Under the pieces are notes generated by a model that made no database searches, was not told the DNA's origin, and saw nothing but the letters and a program-made list of their open reading frames with translations. Shown one piece after another: positions 1 through 8,695 of a stretch of 64,000 nt of DNA (position 1 is its first letter; every line of letters starts with the position of its first letter). Source of the DNA: Paraburkholderia sp. BL25I1N1 (GTDB lineage: Bacteria; Pseudomonadota; Gammaproteobacteria; Burkholderiales; Burkholderiaceae). The position numbers and the translations under genes are program-made. The DNA lies in NCBI RefSeq assembly GCF_003002025.1, contig NZ_PVZB01000028.1, forward strand, positions 1 through 64,000. The letters are read 5' to 3'.

Positions 1-44
1 ATAGTGCGGATTACCCGTGTGAAAGTAGGTAATCGTCAGGCTCC
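1..44 (+). rRNA. rrf: 5S ribosomal RNA, 3' end (5' part outside the window)
   Basis: The first ~44 bases match the 3' third of a beta-proteobacterial 5S rRNA: the GTGTGAAAGTAGG loop E/helix IV region and a terminal GTCAGGC that would pair with a 5' GCCTGA outside the window. It is followed at once by a rho-independent terminator. An rrn operon therefore ends here and is read on the plus strand. The exact 3' end is uncertain by a few bases. Confidence 0.85.
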
Positions 45-55
45 CCAGCAGCAAA

Positions 56-88
56 CAGAAACCCCACCCCGCAAAGGTGGGGTTTCTG
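56..88 (+). terminator. Rho-independent terminator of the rRNA operon
   Basis: A perfect 13-bp stem (56-68 with 76-88) encloses a 7-nt loop 12 bases after the 5S end. The 3' arm contains TTTCTG and is followed by GCGTTTA, so the U-tract is modest, but stem strength and position fit an rrn terminator. Confidence 0.8.
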
Positions 89-223
89 CGTTTACCCCGC
101 CGCCATACACGTAGAAAACCCGCGGGATAAATCACCTCATTCCCATCCGCAGAAACCATTCATAGCAACGAGAGAAGGCTCGGCGGCGAACCATTCACCG
201 CCGCCAACCCCCTCGAAAATATT

Positions 224-1420
224 CTATTTGCCCTGCGCCAGAAACCGCTGTGCCAACCGTACCCAGTACGTCGAGCCGATCGGCAACAACTCGTCGTTAA
301 AGTCATAGCTCGCGTTATGCAGCATGCACGGACCCGCGCCATGGCCCGAATCTCGGTGCCCGCCATCGCCATTACCCAGGAACGCGTAACAGCCCGGTTT
401 GGCGAGCAACATGAAAGAGAAGTCCTCCGCGCCCATCGTCGGTTCGACCGCGTCGTCGACTTTATCTGCGCCGACAATTTCCTTCATCACCGTCGCTGCA
501 AAGCGGGCCTCCTCGCTGCTGTTGATCGTCGGCGGGTAGTTTCGGTGGAAACGAATATCGACCGAGCAATCGTAGGCCTCGGCCGTGCTCTCTGCGATCT
601 TGCGCATGCGCGCTTCGATCAGATCTAGCGTCTCGGTCGTAAACGTCCGTACGGTGCCCGCGATCCACGCATTGTTCGGGACGACGTTGACCGCGTCGCC
701 GGCGTGAATCTGCGTGATCGACAACACGGCGGTGTCGAGCGGCTTCTTGTTCCGCGTGATGATGCTCTGCAATCCATTCGCAATCTGCACTGCAGTGAAG
801 ACGGGATCGCGGCCGTTGTGCGGCAGCGCGGCGTGCGAGCCCACGCCTTTAATTTCAATGTGAAATTCGTTGCTCGATGCCATGATTGGACCTTCGGTCA
901 CGCCGAAGTGCCCCGCCGGCATGCCCGGCCAGTTATGAATACCGAATACTGCGTCGACCGGAAATTTCGCGAATAGGCCGTCGTCGATCATGGCCTGCGC
1001 ACCAGCGCCGCCTTCTTCGGCAGGCTGGAAAATGAACACGATTGTGCCGTCGAATTCGCCATGTTTGACCAGATGCCGCGCGGCACCGAGCAGCATCGCG
1101 GTATGTCCGTCGTGGCCGCACGCGTGCATCTTGCCGTCGTTTTTCGACCGATGGTCGAAGCTGTTCAGTTCCTGTATCGGCAACGCATCCATATCGGCCC
1201 GCAGACCAATGGAGCGTGCACCATTGCCGCGTTTCAGCACACCGACGACGCCGGTTTTGCCCAACCCACGATGAGTTTCGATGCCCCAGGATTCGAGCGT
1301 TCGTGCCACCAGATCGGCCGTCGCCGTTTCCTCGTAACGCAGTTCCGGATGAGCATGGATTGTTCGTCGCAGGGTCTGAATTTCGCCGTGAGCGGCTTGG
1401 ATTTCGGGGATAAGTTTCAT
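224..1420 (-). CDS. M20-family amidohydrolase (hippurate hydrolase / N-acyl amino acid amidohydrolase type)
   Basis: A 398-residue protein of the M20D peptidase/aminoacylase family, which hydrolyses N-acyl (for example N-benzoyl or N-acetyl) amino acids with a binuclear metal centre in the cytoplasm. Seen: HAHPEL near 22-27, ADMDALP at 75-81, the metal-binding CGHDGH at 101-106, the catalytic/metal EEGG at 135-138, and a C-terminal MGAEDFSFM motif. There is no signal peptide. The frame stays open upstream to 1549, but family alignment of MKLIPEIQ... and the lack of conservation in the 43 extra residues favour the ATG at 1420. It diverges from the molybdoenzyme gene. The exact substrate cannot be read from sequence; hipO is the usual annotation of relatives. 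Confidence 0.88.
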   Translation of the reverse strand: MKLIPEIQAAHGEIQTLRRTIHAHPELRYEETATADLVARTLESWGIETHRGLGKTGVVGVLKRGNGARSIGLRADMDALPIQELNSFDHRSKNDGKMHACGHDGHTAMLLGAARHLVKHGEFDGTIVFIFQPAEEGGAGAQAMIDDGLFAKFPVDAVFGIHNWPGMPAGHFGVTEGPIMASSNEFHIEIKGVGSHAALPHNGRDPVFTAVQIANGLQSIITRNKKPLDTAVLSITQIHAGDAVNVVPNNAWIAGTVRTFTTETLDLIEARMRKIAESTAEAYDCSVDIRFHRNYPPTINSSEEARFAATVMKEIVGADKVDDAVEPTMGAEDFSFMLLAKPGCYAFLGNGDGGHRDSGHGAGPCMLHNASYDFNDELLPIGSTYWVRLAQRFLAQGK

Positions 1421-1608
1421 GATGGAGTGGTGACGCGTCTGTGCTTTCGGCTTGCGTGGAATCGCTCGGGGCCACACTGGCCCGGGCACGGTAATAACCG
1501 ATTCTACGCCCAAGGCCTTTTTGGCGGCAGCGCGCAGGCCACGCAGCAATTGCCGTAATAGAATCCGGCATTGCTACACCGCTCACCGCCTTCTTGAAAG
1601 GATCGCCG

Positions 1609-3687
1609 ATGAATGCTCCGACCGAACTCGCTCGCGCCGTATGCCCGCACGACTGCCCCGACACCTGCGCGATGCGAGTGACGGTCGCGGCCGGACGTGC
1701 GATCAAGGTCGTCGCTGATCCCGAGCATCCGCCCACCCAAGGCGCGCTGTGCGCCAAGGTCAGCCGCTATGCGGAGCGCGTGCATCATCCGCAAAGATTG
1801 ACGACGCCGATGAAGCGCATCGGCCGTAAAGGCGAGGGCCGCTTTGAGCCGATCAGTTGGGATGAGGCGTTCCAGCTGGCGGCAGGCCGTCTCTCGGAGA
1901 TTGCAAGTCGCGCGCCAGAAGCGATTGTCCCCTACAGCTATGCCGGCACGATGGGTTTGGTCCAGGGCGACAGCATCGCGCAACGATTCTTCCACACGCT
2001 CGGCGCATCGCAACTGGACCGTACGATCTGCGCGTCCGCCGGCGCCGCCGGTTTGAAGTACACCTATGGCGCGAGCCTTGGCATGCTCACCGAGTTTTTC
2101 GACGAGAGCGAGGTCATCCTCATCTGGGGGTCCAATCCCATCGCATCGAGCCTGCATTTCTGGACCCGCGCTCAACAGGCCAAACGCCGCGGCGCACAGC
2201 TGATCGCGATCGATCCATACCGCTCGCTGACCGCCGAAAAGTGTCATCAGCATATCGCCCTGAAACCCGGCACCGATGGTGCCTTGGCGCTCGGCATGAT
2301 GAACGTGTTGATCGCGGAAGATCTGCTCGATCACGCTTACATTGAGGCCCACACATTAGGCTTTGATGAACTGAAGGCCCGCGCGCTGAATTACCCGCCG
2401 TCGCGTGTTGCTGAAATTTGCGACGTTGATGAAAGCGTTATCGTCGATCTTGCGCGACTTTACGGCGGTACGAAAAAGGCCGCGATCCGCATGAATTACG
2501 GTCTACAGCGCGTGCGTGGCGGCGGCAATGCCGTGCGCGCTATCGCCTGCCTGCCGTCGTTGACGGGCGCGTGGCGCGAAAGAGCGGGTGGCGTGCTGCT
2601 GTCCTCGGGCGGTTGGGCGCCGGTCGACTCGCATGCGTTGCAGCGTCCGGACCTGATGCCGGGCTGGCCGTCCAAGGTCAGCCGCGTCATCAATATGAAT
2701 ACAATCGGCGATGCGTTGCTGCACAAGGGCGACGCCGCGTTCGGCCCTAAGGTCGAAGCGATCGTCGTCTACAACTCGAATCCGGTGGCCGTCGCGCCGG
2801 ATTCCGAGCGAGTCGCAGCGGGTTTCGCGCGTGAGGATCTCTTCACCATCGTGCTGGAGCATTTCCAGACCGACACCGCCGACTACGCCGATCTGCTCCT
2901 GCCCGCAACGACTCAGCTCGAACACTTCGATGTCCATAAGTCATACGGCCACACACACGTGATGGTCAACTTGCCGGCAATCGCTCCGGTCGGCGGTGCA
3001 CTCCCGAACACGGAGATTTTCCGCGGCTTCGCGCGTCACATGGGGCTGAGCGAGCCCGCGCTATTCGAAAGCGACGAGACCGTCGCCAAAAACGCGTTCC
3101 GCTGGCAGGACACAACGCTCGAAGGCGTGGATTGGCAGACGTTGAAGCAAACCGGCTGGGCCCGGCTGAACCTGCCCGACGCACCTTTCGCAGACGGCGG
3201 TTTCCGGACGCCGTCCGGCAAATGCGAGTTCTATAGTGAACGGCTCGCGCAGCAGGGGCTCGACCCGCTCCCGGACTATCTGCCGCCCTACGAATCCGCC
3301 GACGGCGCACCGGAGCTAGCCGCACGCTACCCGCTTGCGATGATCTCGCCGCCGGCCCGCAACTTTCTGAACAGCACCTTCGTGAACGTCGAAAGTCTGC
3401 GTTCGACGGAAGGCGAGCCGCACCTCGACATGCACCCGGCCGACGCTCAATCGCGGGAGATCGTCGATGGCGCTCGGGTGCGGATCTTTAACGATCGCGG
3501 TTCCATGCAGGCGCGCGTGCGCGTCACGGATAAAGCCCGGAAAGGGCTCGTGGTCGGCCTGTCGATCTGGTGGAAAAAGCTCGCGCCCGACGGTCGCAAT
3601 GCCAATCAACTCACCAGCCAGGCGCTCACCGATCTGGGCGGATCGGCAACTTTCTACGACTGCCTGGTCGAAGTCGAGCGCGTCTGA
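1609..3687 (+). CDS. Cytoplasmic molybdopterin oxidoreductase (DMSO reductase / formate dehydrogenase-like family)
   Basis: A 692-residue member of the prokaryotic molybdopterin oxidoreductase family. Near the N-terminus Cys12, Cys16, Cys20 and Cys48 form C-x3-C-x3-C-x27-C, a [4Fe-4S] binding pattern. The middle holds the bis-MGD binding domains (for example the IWGSNP segment), and the C-terminal ~110 residues form the molydopterin dinucleotide-binding beta-barrel. No twin-arginine signal is present, so a cytoplasmic location is inferred. The start is ATG 1609, with GAAAGGA 6 bases upstream. It stands alone without electron-transfer subunits, so the substrate is unknown. Relatives are annotated as 'anaerobic dehydrogenase' or formate dehydrogenase-like; neither activity can be assigned here. 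Confidence 0.85.
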   Translation: MNAPTELARAVCPHDCPDTCAMRVTVAAGRAIKVVADPEHPPTQGALCAKVSRYAERVHHPQRLTTPMKRIGRKGEGRFEPISWDEAFQLAAGRLSEIASRAPEAIVPYSYAGTMGLVQGDSIAQRFFHTLGASQLDRTICASAGAAGLKYTYGASLGMLTEFFDESEVILIWGSNPIASSLHFWTRAQQAKRRGAQLIAIDPYRSLTAEKCHQHIALKPGTDGALALGMMNVLIAEDLLDHAYIEAHTLGFDELKARALNYPPSRVAEICDVDESVIVDLARLYGGTKKAAIRMNYGLQRVRGGGNAVRAIACLPSLTGAWRERAGGVLLSSGGWAPVDSHALQRPDLMPGWPSKVSRVINMNTIGDALLHKGDAAFGPKVEAIVVYNSNPVAVAPDSERVAAGFAREDLFTIVLEHFQTDTADYADLLLPATTQLEHFDVHKSYGHTHVMVNLPAIAPVGGALPNTEIFRGFARHMGLSEPALFESDETVAKNAFRWQDTTLEGVDWQTLKQTGWARLNLPDAPFADGGFRTPSGKCEFYSERLAQQGLDPLPDYLPPYESADGAPELAARYPLAMISPPARNFLNSTFVNVESLRSTEGEPHLDMHPADAQSREIVDGARVRIFNDRGSMQARVRVTDKARKGLVVGLSIWWKKLAPDGRNANQLTSQALTDLGGSATFYDCLVEVERV

Positions 3688-3833
3688 ATCCCGCTCAACC
3701 GTCCCGCAGCCCACGTCCTTCACAGGTTCGAGGCTGCAGTCTAACCAAGCCGCTTTTCGCGAATAGTACCGAGGTGCCCATGCTACGATGCGTTTTTAGC
3801 ACGACCATTCGAAAATAAAGGAGGAGACGCTGC

Positions 3834-5507
3834 ATGGACAAAATCTGGCTGAAATCTTATCCGCCCGGCGTTCCCGCAGAGATCGACCCGAGCCGCTATT
3901 CGTCGGTCGGAGAACTGCTCGAAGAAGCCTTCCGCGACCACCGCGCCAAACCGGCGTTCGTCTGCATGGGCAAGGAGATCAGCTACGGCGAGCTTGACGC
4001 GCTTTCGCGCAAACTCGCCGCGTGGTTTCAGTCGAAGAACCTCGCCCGCGGCGCGCGCATCGCGATCATGATGCCCAACGTGCTGCAATATCCGGTGGCC
4101 ATTGCAGCCATTTTGCGCGCGGGTTATGTGGTCGTGAATGTGAACCCGCTTTACACGCCTCGCGAGCTCGAGCATCAGCTCAAGGACAGCGGCGCGGAAG
4201 CGATCATTTTGCTCGAGAACTTCGCGGTCACACTGCAGGCGATCGTGCGCAACACGTCGATCAAGCACATCGTGGTGGCCGCGATGGGCGACCTGATGGG
4301 GATCAAGGGCACGCTGGTGAATTTCGTCGTGCGCAAGATGAAGAAGATGGTGCCGGCCTGGAGTCTGCCGGGTCACGTCAAGTTCAACACCGCCATCGCG
4401 GAAGGCGCACGCCAGAATTTCAAAGCGGTCCAGCAAGGTCCTGACGACGTCGCTTTTCTCCAGTACACGGGCGGCACGACAGGCGTGGCCAAGGGCGCGA
4501 CGCTGCTGCATCGGAACCTGATTGCCAATGTGCTGCAGTCGGAGATCTGGCTCGATCCGGTTCGCGCGAATCGCACGGATATCGGCCAGTTCGTCACCGT
4601 CGTGGCGTTGCCGCTGTATCACGTGTTCGCGCTGACCGTGTGCGGTCTGTTGACGATCCGTACCGGCGGCCTCGGCGTACTCATTCCGAATCCACGCGAC
4701 ATTCCGGGCATGATCAAGGCGCTCGAAGGCTATCCGATCACGACGATTCCCGCCGTCAACACGCTCTACAACGCGTTGTTGAATAGCCAGGATTTCCATA
4801 AGCTCGATTTTTCGAAGCTGATCGCCGCGAATGGCGGCGGTATGGCGGTGCAGGAAGCCGTCGCCAAGCGCTGGTACGAAGAGACTCATACGCCCATTAT
4901 CGAAGGATACGGTTTGTCGGAGACGTCGCCGTGCGTGACCTGCAATCCGGTCACGGTCACCGAATACAGCGGAACGATCGGCCTGCCGCTGCCGTCGACG
5001 GAAATCTCGATTCGTGACGACGAGGGCAACGAAGTGCCGCTCGGCCAGCCTGGCGAAATCTGCATCCGCGGCCCGCAGGTCATGGCGGGTTACTGGAACC
5101 GGCCCGACGAGACCGCGAAGGTGATGACGCCGGACGGATTCTTCAAATCGGGCGATGTCGGCCTGATGAACGATGGCGGCTTCGTCAAGATCGTCGACCG
5201 TAAGAAGGACATGATTCTGGTGTCCGGTTTCAACGTCTATCCGAATGAAATCGAAGACGTGGTCGCCAAACTGCCGGGCGTGTTCGAAGTCGCCGCGGTG
5301 GGCGTGCCGGACCAGCATTCGGGCGAAGCAGTGAAACTGTTTGTCGTGAAGAAGGATCAGGCGCTCACTGATGCCGACATCTTCGCGTACTGCAAGCAGC
5401 AGTTGACCGGCTACAAGCGGCCTAAGATCGTCGAGTTCCGCGCTGAACTACCGAAGAGCAACGTCGGCAAGATTCTGCGCCGTGAGTTGCGCGACGGACG
5501 GGCGTAG
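3834..5507 (+). CDS. fadD: Long-chain fatty acid--CoA ligase
   Basis: A 557-residue acyl-CoA synthetase of the ANL superfamily that activates long-chain fatty acids to acyl-CoA through an acyl-AMP intermediate, feeding beta-oxidation. Seen: the P-loop-like YTGGTTGVAKGA at 211-222, EGYGLSETSP in the middle (adenine pocket), the hinge region with KSGDVG and DRKKDMI, and the C-terminal PKSNVGKILRREL with the adenylation lysine at about 546. Length and the N-terminal MDKIWLKSYPPGVP match FadD. The start has a strong AAGGAGGAG at 3818-3826. It is monocistronic, with a strong terminator downstream. Confidence 0.95.
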   Translation: MDKIWLKSYPPGVPAEIDPSRYSSVGELLEEAFRDHRAKPAFVCMGKEISYGELDALSRKLAAWFQSKNLARGARIAIMMPNVLQYPVAIAAILRAGYVVVNVNPLYTPRELEHQLKDSGAEAIILLENFAVTLQAIVRNTSIKHIVVAAMGDLMGIKGTLVNFVVRKMKKMVPAWSLPGHVKFNTAIAEGARQNFKAVQQGPDDVAFLQYTGGTTGVAKGATLLHRNLIANVLQSEIWLDPVRANRTDIGQFVTVVALPLYHVFALTVCGLLTIRTGGLGVLIPNPRDIPGMIKALEGYPITTIPAVNTLYNALLNSQDFHKLDFSKLIAANGGGMAVQEAVAKRWYEETHTPIIEGYGLSETSPCVTCNPVTVTEYSGTIGLPLPSTEISIRDDEGNEVPLGQPGEICIRGPQVMAGYWNRPDETAKVMTPDGFFKSGDVGLMNDGGFVKIVDRKKDMILVSGFNVYPNEIEDVVAKLPGVFEVAAVGVPDQHSGEAVKLFVVKKDQALTDADIFAYCKQQLTGYKRPKIVEFRAELPKSNVGKILRRELRDGRA

Positions 5508-5533
5508 GCGGAATCGCACATTGATCGGGCACG

Positions 5534-5577
5534 AAGCCGGCAAGAAGCCGGCAAGAAGCTGGCAAGAAGCTGGCAAG
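5534..5577. repeat. Tandem repeat, 11 bp x 4
   Basis: Four contiguous 11-mers lie between the fadD stop and its terminator: AAGCCGGCAAG twice, then AAGCTGGCAAG twice. Within each pair the copies are identical, and the pairs differ by one base. No coding role is apparent. Confidence 0.9.
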
Positions 5578-5595
5578 AAGCGACGAGTAAGCGAA

Positions 5596-5629
5596 AAAGG
5601 CCCGGCAGACGAAAGTCTGCCGGGCCTTT
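5596..5629 (+). terminator. Rho-independent terminator of fadD
   Basis: A long GC-rich stem (5596-5610 with 5615-5629) closes a GAAA tetraloop and is followed by TTTCTTT. It lies about 90 bases after the fadD stop. Confidence 0.9.
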
Positions 5630-5681
5630 CTTTCGCACAGCAATCGCATCGCGAAACCAGTCAGCAGCGCGCGCCATAAAA

Positions 5682-5703
5682 AAAGGCGCCCGAAGGCGCC
5701 TTT
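5682..5703 (-). terminator. Rho-independent terminator of the porin gene
   Basis: A 9-bp stem (5682-5690 with 5695-5703) closes a four-base loop. Read on the minus strand it is followed by a run of T, 27 bases beyond the porin stop. It may also act on plus-strand read-through. Confidence 0.85.
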
Positions 5704-5729
5704 GAGGCAGACTGCTTTTTTACGACTTA

Positions 5730-6899
5730 TTAGAACTTGTGACGGATACCGACGCGAGCCGCGAGTTGGTTCTGGTTCGACGAGCCCGACAGGCCGTTGA
5801 TGCCTGCCGTTGCGTTGACCGTAGCACCCGCTGCGTTGATCGTATCGCCCAGAGCGTGTTGGTACACGCCAATCACGTACACGTCCGTGCGCTTGGACAG
5901 GAAGTAATCCACGCCGAGCGAGCCTTGGTGGTATTGAGCACGCGAGTTGCCGTTGATTTCCGCGCCGCGCGTGTAGTCATACGCTGCGCCGACCAGCAAT
6001 GCCGGGGTCAACTGATACTTGAAGTTGAGTTCTGCATTGTTGAACGTAGCCGACTGGCCCTTGAACGGCGATGCGAACGAAGCGCCCAGGTTGGCGAAGC
6101 GGATGTTCGAGTACGTCGCACCGATGGTCGCTGCGCCGAACGTGTAAGCGCCGCCTGCACCGATCACTTGATACGTGTTAGCCGACGAGAAGCCAGCGTA
6201 CACCGGCGAAGTCACAGCCGCGGCCGGCGTTGCAGCCGTACCGCCGTTGTTGAACAGGCCGCCCGAAGCTGCCGGCGTGCGTGCGTTCAAATAGCCAACG
6301 CCCAAGACCAACGGACCGTTGTTGTAGCCAGCGCCCAACGACCAGATCTGGTTCGACGTGACGTTGCCGGCAACTCCGCCGAAGCTGTACGTGCCGCCGA
6401 ACTTCAGGCCGCCGTAATCAGCGCTCGTGTACTTGACCGTGTTGTTGGTGCGGTACGCGTTGTTGAAGTTGTCGATGTCGCCCGGATGAGCAGCGATGTA
6501 GCCGCCCCATTGGTCGCCGGCTTCCAGCGGACCGACGTAGTCGACGACGGAGTCGTACTGACGACCCAGCGTGACCGTACCGAACTGGCTCGACAGGCCA
6601 ACGTAAGCTTGACGACCGAACATCAGGCCGCCTTGACCCAGCTTGCCGTTGTTCACGTCAAAGCCGTTTTCCAACACGAAGATTGCCTTCAGACCGCCGC
6701 CCAGATCTTCCGTGCCGCGCAGGCCGAAACGCGAGCCTTGCATGACGCCGCTGGACAGGTTGTACAGGTGCTTGCCACCCGAGTTGGTGTTGATGTTGAA
6801 GCCTTCGTCAATGATACCGTACAGGGTCACGCTGCTCTGAGCATGTGCGACGCCTGCGAATGCGCCCAGTGCTGCGAGAGCGAGAAGCGACTTTTTCAT
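5730..6899 (-). CDS. Burkholderia-type general porin (Gram-negative porin family)
   Basis: A 389-residue outer-membrane beta-barrel protein. Residues 1-20 (MKKSLLALAALGAFAGVAHA) are a clear Sec signal peptide cut before QSSVTLYG. The mature protein opens with the typical SVTLYGxIDxG first strand, has the FGRQAYVGL and GxVTLGRQYD strand motifs, and ends in the C-terminal Phe (HKF) needed for BAM-dependent insertion. Such porins are trimers that let small hydrophilic solutes diffuse. The frame is open upstream to 7070, but the signal peptide and GGAG upstream fix the start at 6899. A promoter and palindrome lie upstream (separate entries). The OpcP/Omp38-like subtype was not assigned. Confidence 0.93.
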   Translation of the reverse strand: MKKSLLALAALGAFAGVAHAQSSVTLYGIIDEGFNINTNSGGKHLYNLSSGVMQGSRFGLRGTEDLGGGLKAIFVLENGFDVNNGKLGQGGLMFGRQAYVGLSSQFGTVTLGRQYDSVVDYVGPLEAGDQWGGYIAAHPGDIDNFNNAYRTNNTVKYTSADYGGLKFGGTYSFGGVAGNVTSNQIWSLGAGYNNGPLVLGVGYLNARTPAASGGLFNNGGTAATPAAAVTSPVYAGFSSANTYQVIGAGGAYTFGAATIGATYSNIRFANLGASFASPFKGQSATFNNAELNFKYQLTPALLVGAAYDYTRGAEINGNSRAQYHQGSLGVDYFLSKRTDVYVIGVYQHALGDTINAAGATVNATAGINGLSGSSNQNQLAARVGIRHKF

Positions 6900-7202
6900 C
6901 GAATGATCTCCAAGGATTACGAATCTTTTGTACAAGGCAGAATATTTATCTAGCGTTGAGGCCTTGCATGTCCAACTTCGCGAGAAGTTGCACGTAATGT
7001 AACAAAAGGCATACATGGCACAAAGAAAAAGGAGCGGGGCGCGAAGGCTCCTGTTTCGTTTACGCAACATGGTCTAAAATCAGAAATTGGCCGCCCGATT
7101 CATGCGGTTTGAAGGTTTTCGCGAAGCCGCTTTTGCACTGCAAAGCCTTGTCGAGCGGACCTGGTGGATCGATGAGGCGGTTGTCGAGTAAGGGAGCGCT
7201 GA
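6900..7202. promoter_or_regulatory. Divergent intergenic region between porin and coq7, with porin promoter
   Basis: For the porin (minus strand) there is a -35 TTGGAC at 6975-6970 and a -10 TAGATA at 6952-6947, spaced by 17 bp, about 48 bases from the ATG. An inverted repeat with 7-bp arms CAACTTC/GAAGTTG (6973-6990) overlaps the -35 element and could be an operator. The coq7 side ends in AAGGGAGCG (7190-7198), a good ribosome binding site. No other gene is seen here. Confidence 0.5.
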
Positions 7203-7841
7203 ATGTTTCTGGACGAGTTGATTAGCGAGTTTGATCGGGGTTTACGCTCAATGACCGGCGTGTCGCGGATGAGTCGTCCGTTGCCGGTGCCGCAAGAATC
7301 CGCGGTGACCGAACCGGCGGTCGAACTTTCACCGGCCGAGCGTGCGCACGCGGCTGGCTTGATGCGCGTGAATCACGTCGGTGAGGTCTGCGCGCAGGCG
7401 CTCTATCAGGCTCAGAAACTCGCGACCAAATCGCCGTCCTTGCGGGCCGTGTTCAATCGCGCAGCGATCGAGGAAGAAGATCATCTCGCGTGGACTTCCA
7501 AACGTCTCGAAGCGCTCGACTCGCGCCCCAGTCTGCTCAACCCGCTCTGGTATACAGGCGCGCTCGCAATCGGCCTCGCGGCGGGGCGCATGGGCGACCG
7601 CGTCAGCCTCGGCTTCATGGCCGAAACCGAGCGTCAGGTGGAGCTGCATCTCGACGGCCATCTAAGCGAATTGCCGGCAGCCGATCACGAGTCGCGCGCA
7701 ATCGTCGAGCAGATGCGCGCGGACGAAGCGGAACATGGCAAGGCGGCGATGGAAGCCGGTGGCATGGAGCTACCGTTGCCCGCGCGCGCGCTGATGCGCG
7801 CCGTATCGAAAGTCATGACGCGTACCGCCTATTACATATAA
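7203..7841 (+). CDS. coq7: 2-polyprenyl-3-methyl-6-methoxy-1,4-benzoquinol hydroxylase (di-iron)
   Basis: A 212-residue COQ7/UbiF-type di-iron monooxygenase that hydroxylates the demethoxyubiquinol ring late in ubiquinone synthesis, at the inner membrane face. Seen: [15 protein letters not shown] near 54-68 with the first Glu ligand at 61, EEDH at 91-94 and DEAEH at 174-178, which together supply the carboxylate/His ligands. The hydrophobic middle (about 115-140) fits its membrane-associated helix. The start is ATG 7203 after AAGGGAGCG. It is a single gene; coq7 is the usual aerobic hydroxylase of beta-proteobacteria in place of UbiF. Confidence 0.95.
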   Translation: MFLDELISEFDRGLRSMTGVSRMSRPLPVPQESAVTEPAVELSPAERAHAAGLMRVNHVGEVCAQALYQAQKLATKSPSLRAVFNRAAIEEEDHLAWTSKRLEALDSRPSLLNPLWYTGALAIGLAAGRMGDRVSLGFMAETERQVELHLDGHLSELPAADHESRAIVEQMRADEAEHGKAAMEAGGMELPLPARALMRAVSKVMTRTAYYI

Positions 7842-8113
7842 GTCAAAGCCAACTGTTCACGTACATCTCGAAAGTGGGACGGCGCCTCGCGCCGTTCGCC
7901 TGAAGCACCCAGAAACGCCATCCCACGTCTGCCGATCCCGCTTAACGATCTCTTTCATTCCGCGCCTTTCCCCAGCACTTTTCACGTATCACCTTCACAA
8001 GCTGCACTAGCTCGTTCATTTATAACGGTTTTCCGTTTTATGCGCGACGTGAAGGAGTCGCGCTAAGTCCTTGTTCTAACAAACAAAATTCGCTGGAAAA
8101 GCACGTATCTCCC

Positions 8114-8142
8114 TTGACCCCCGTTTAGCGTTCCTCTAAAGT
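8114..8142 (+). promoter_or_regulatory. Probable dcw cluster promoter (Pmra)
   Basis: TTGACC at 8114-8119 and TAAAGT at 8137-8142 are separated by exactly 17 bp, about 110 bases before the mraZ start. The -10 element touches the first of the four MraZ-type boxes, as expected for a repressed promoter. Confidence 0.6.
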
Positions 8143-8180
8143 GGGAGACAGTGTGAGAAAGTGTATTTTTGTGTGATCTC
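8141..8180 (+). promoter_or_regulatory. MraZ operator: four 10-bp-phased GTGnG/GTGT boxes
   Basis: Four consecutive decamers begin GTGGGAGACA, GTGTGAGAAA, GTGTATTTTT and GTGTGATCTC, at 8141, 8151, 8161 and 8171. In other bacteria MraZ binds three or four TGGGN-type boxes at 10-bp spacing in front of its own gene. The position directly on the promoter and upstream of mraZ supports the same function, with a consensus shifted towards GTGTG. Confidence 0.7.
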
Positions 8181-8251
8181 ACGAGCGGTTTCGGGTAGAT
8201 TTTCATGGGTCGGGCAGCTGGCGCGCCAATGCGCCAAATGGGGAGAGCGAA

Positions 8252-8680
8252 GTGTTCCAAGGGGCGTCGGCGCTGACGCTCGATGCGAAAGGGCGGATGT
8301 CTATTCCCTCTCGATATCGGGATGCGCTGCAGACACAGGCAGAGGGCCGGGTGACGATCACCAAGCACCCGGACGGCTGCCTGTTGCTCTTTCCGCGCCC
8401 AGAGTGGGAGATCTTCCGCGACAAGGTCGACAAGCTGCCTATGAACGCGACCTGGTGGAAGCGCATTTTTCTCGGCAATGCAATGGACGTTGAAATGGAC
8501 GGCGCAGGGCGCGTGCTCGTATCGCCGGAATTGCGCACGGCTGGCGGATTGGAAAAAGAAGTGACCTTGCTTGGCATGGGTCGTCACTTCGAGTTGTGGG
8601 ATGCACAAACATACGCCGCGAAGGAACAGGCGGCAATGGCCGAGGGCATGCCCGACGCGTTAAAAGATTTCACGTTCTGA
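8252..8680 (+). CDS. mraZ: Transcriptional regulator MraZ
   Basis: A 142-residue protein with two AbrB/SpoVT-like swapped-hairpin half-domains, each carrying the family DxxxR signature (DAKGR at 11-15 and DGAGR at 83-87). MraZ forms a ring-shaped oligomer and represses its own dcw operon by binding repeats at the promoter; such repeats are present 72-111 bases upstream. The start codon is GTG at 8252, with GGGGAG at 8240-8245 as ribosome binding site. It is the first gene of the cluster, 15 bases ahead of rsmH. Confidence 0.95.
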   Translation: MFQGASALTLDAKGRMSIPSRYRDALQTQAEGRVTITKHPDGCLLLFPRPEWEIFRDKVDKLPMNATWWKRIFLGNAMDVEMDGAGRVLVSPELRTAGGLEKEVTLLGMGRHFELWDAQTYAAKEQAAMAEGMPDALKDFTF

Positions 8681-8695
8681 TCGCGGTTTACATAT

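Larger units (their letters stand above)
7842..8251 (+). promoter_or_regulatory. Intergenic region upstream of the dcw cluster
   Basis: This 410-bp gap has no convincing gene. It holds a hairpin at 7879-7895 without a U-tract and a weak AACGG-TTTT-CCGTT hairpin at 8026-8039 with a short T-run, which may end coq7. The dcw promoter and MraZ-type boxes are near its right end (separate entries), followed by a ~70-nt leader. Confidence 0.5.

Noticed and set aside
7879-7895. Terminator after coq7
   Set aside because: The ACGGCGC/GCGCCGT hairpin lacks any U-tract; kept only as a remark in the intergenic entry.
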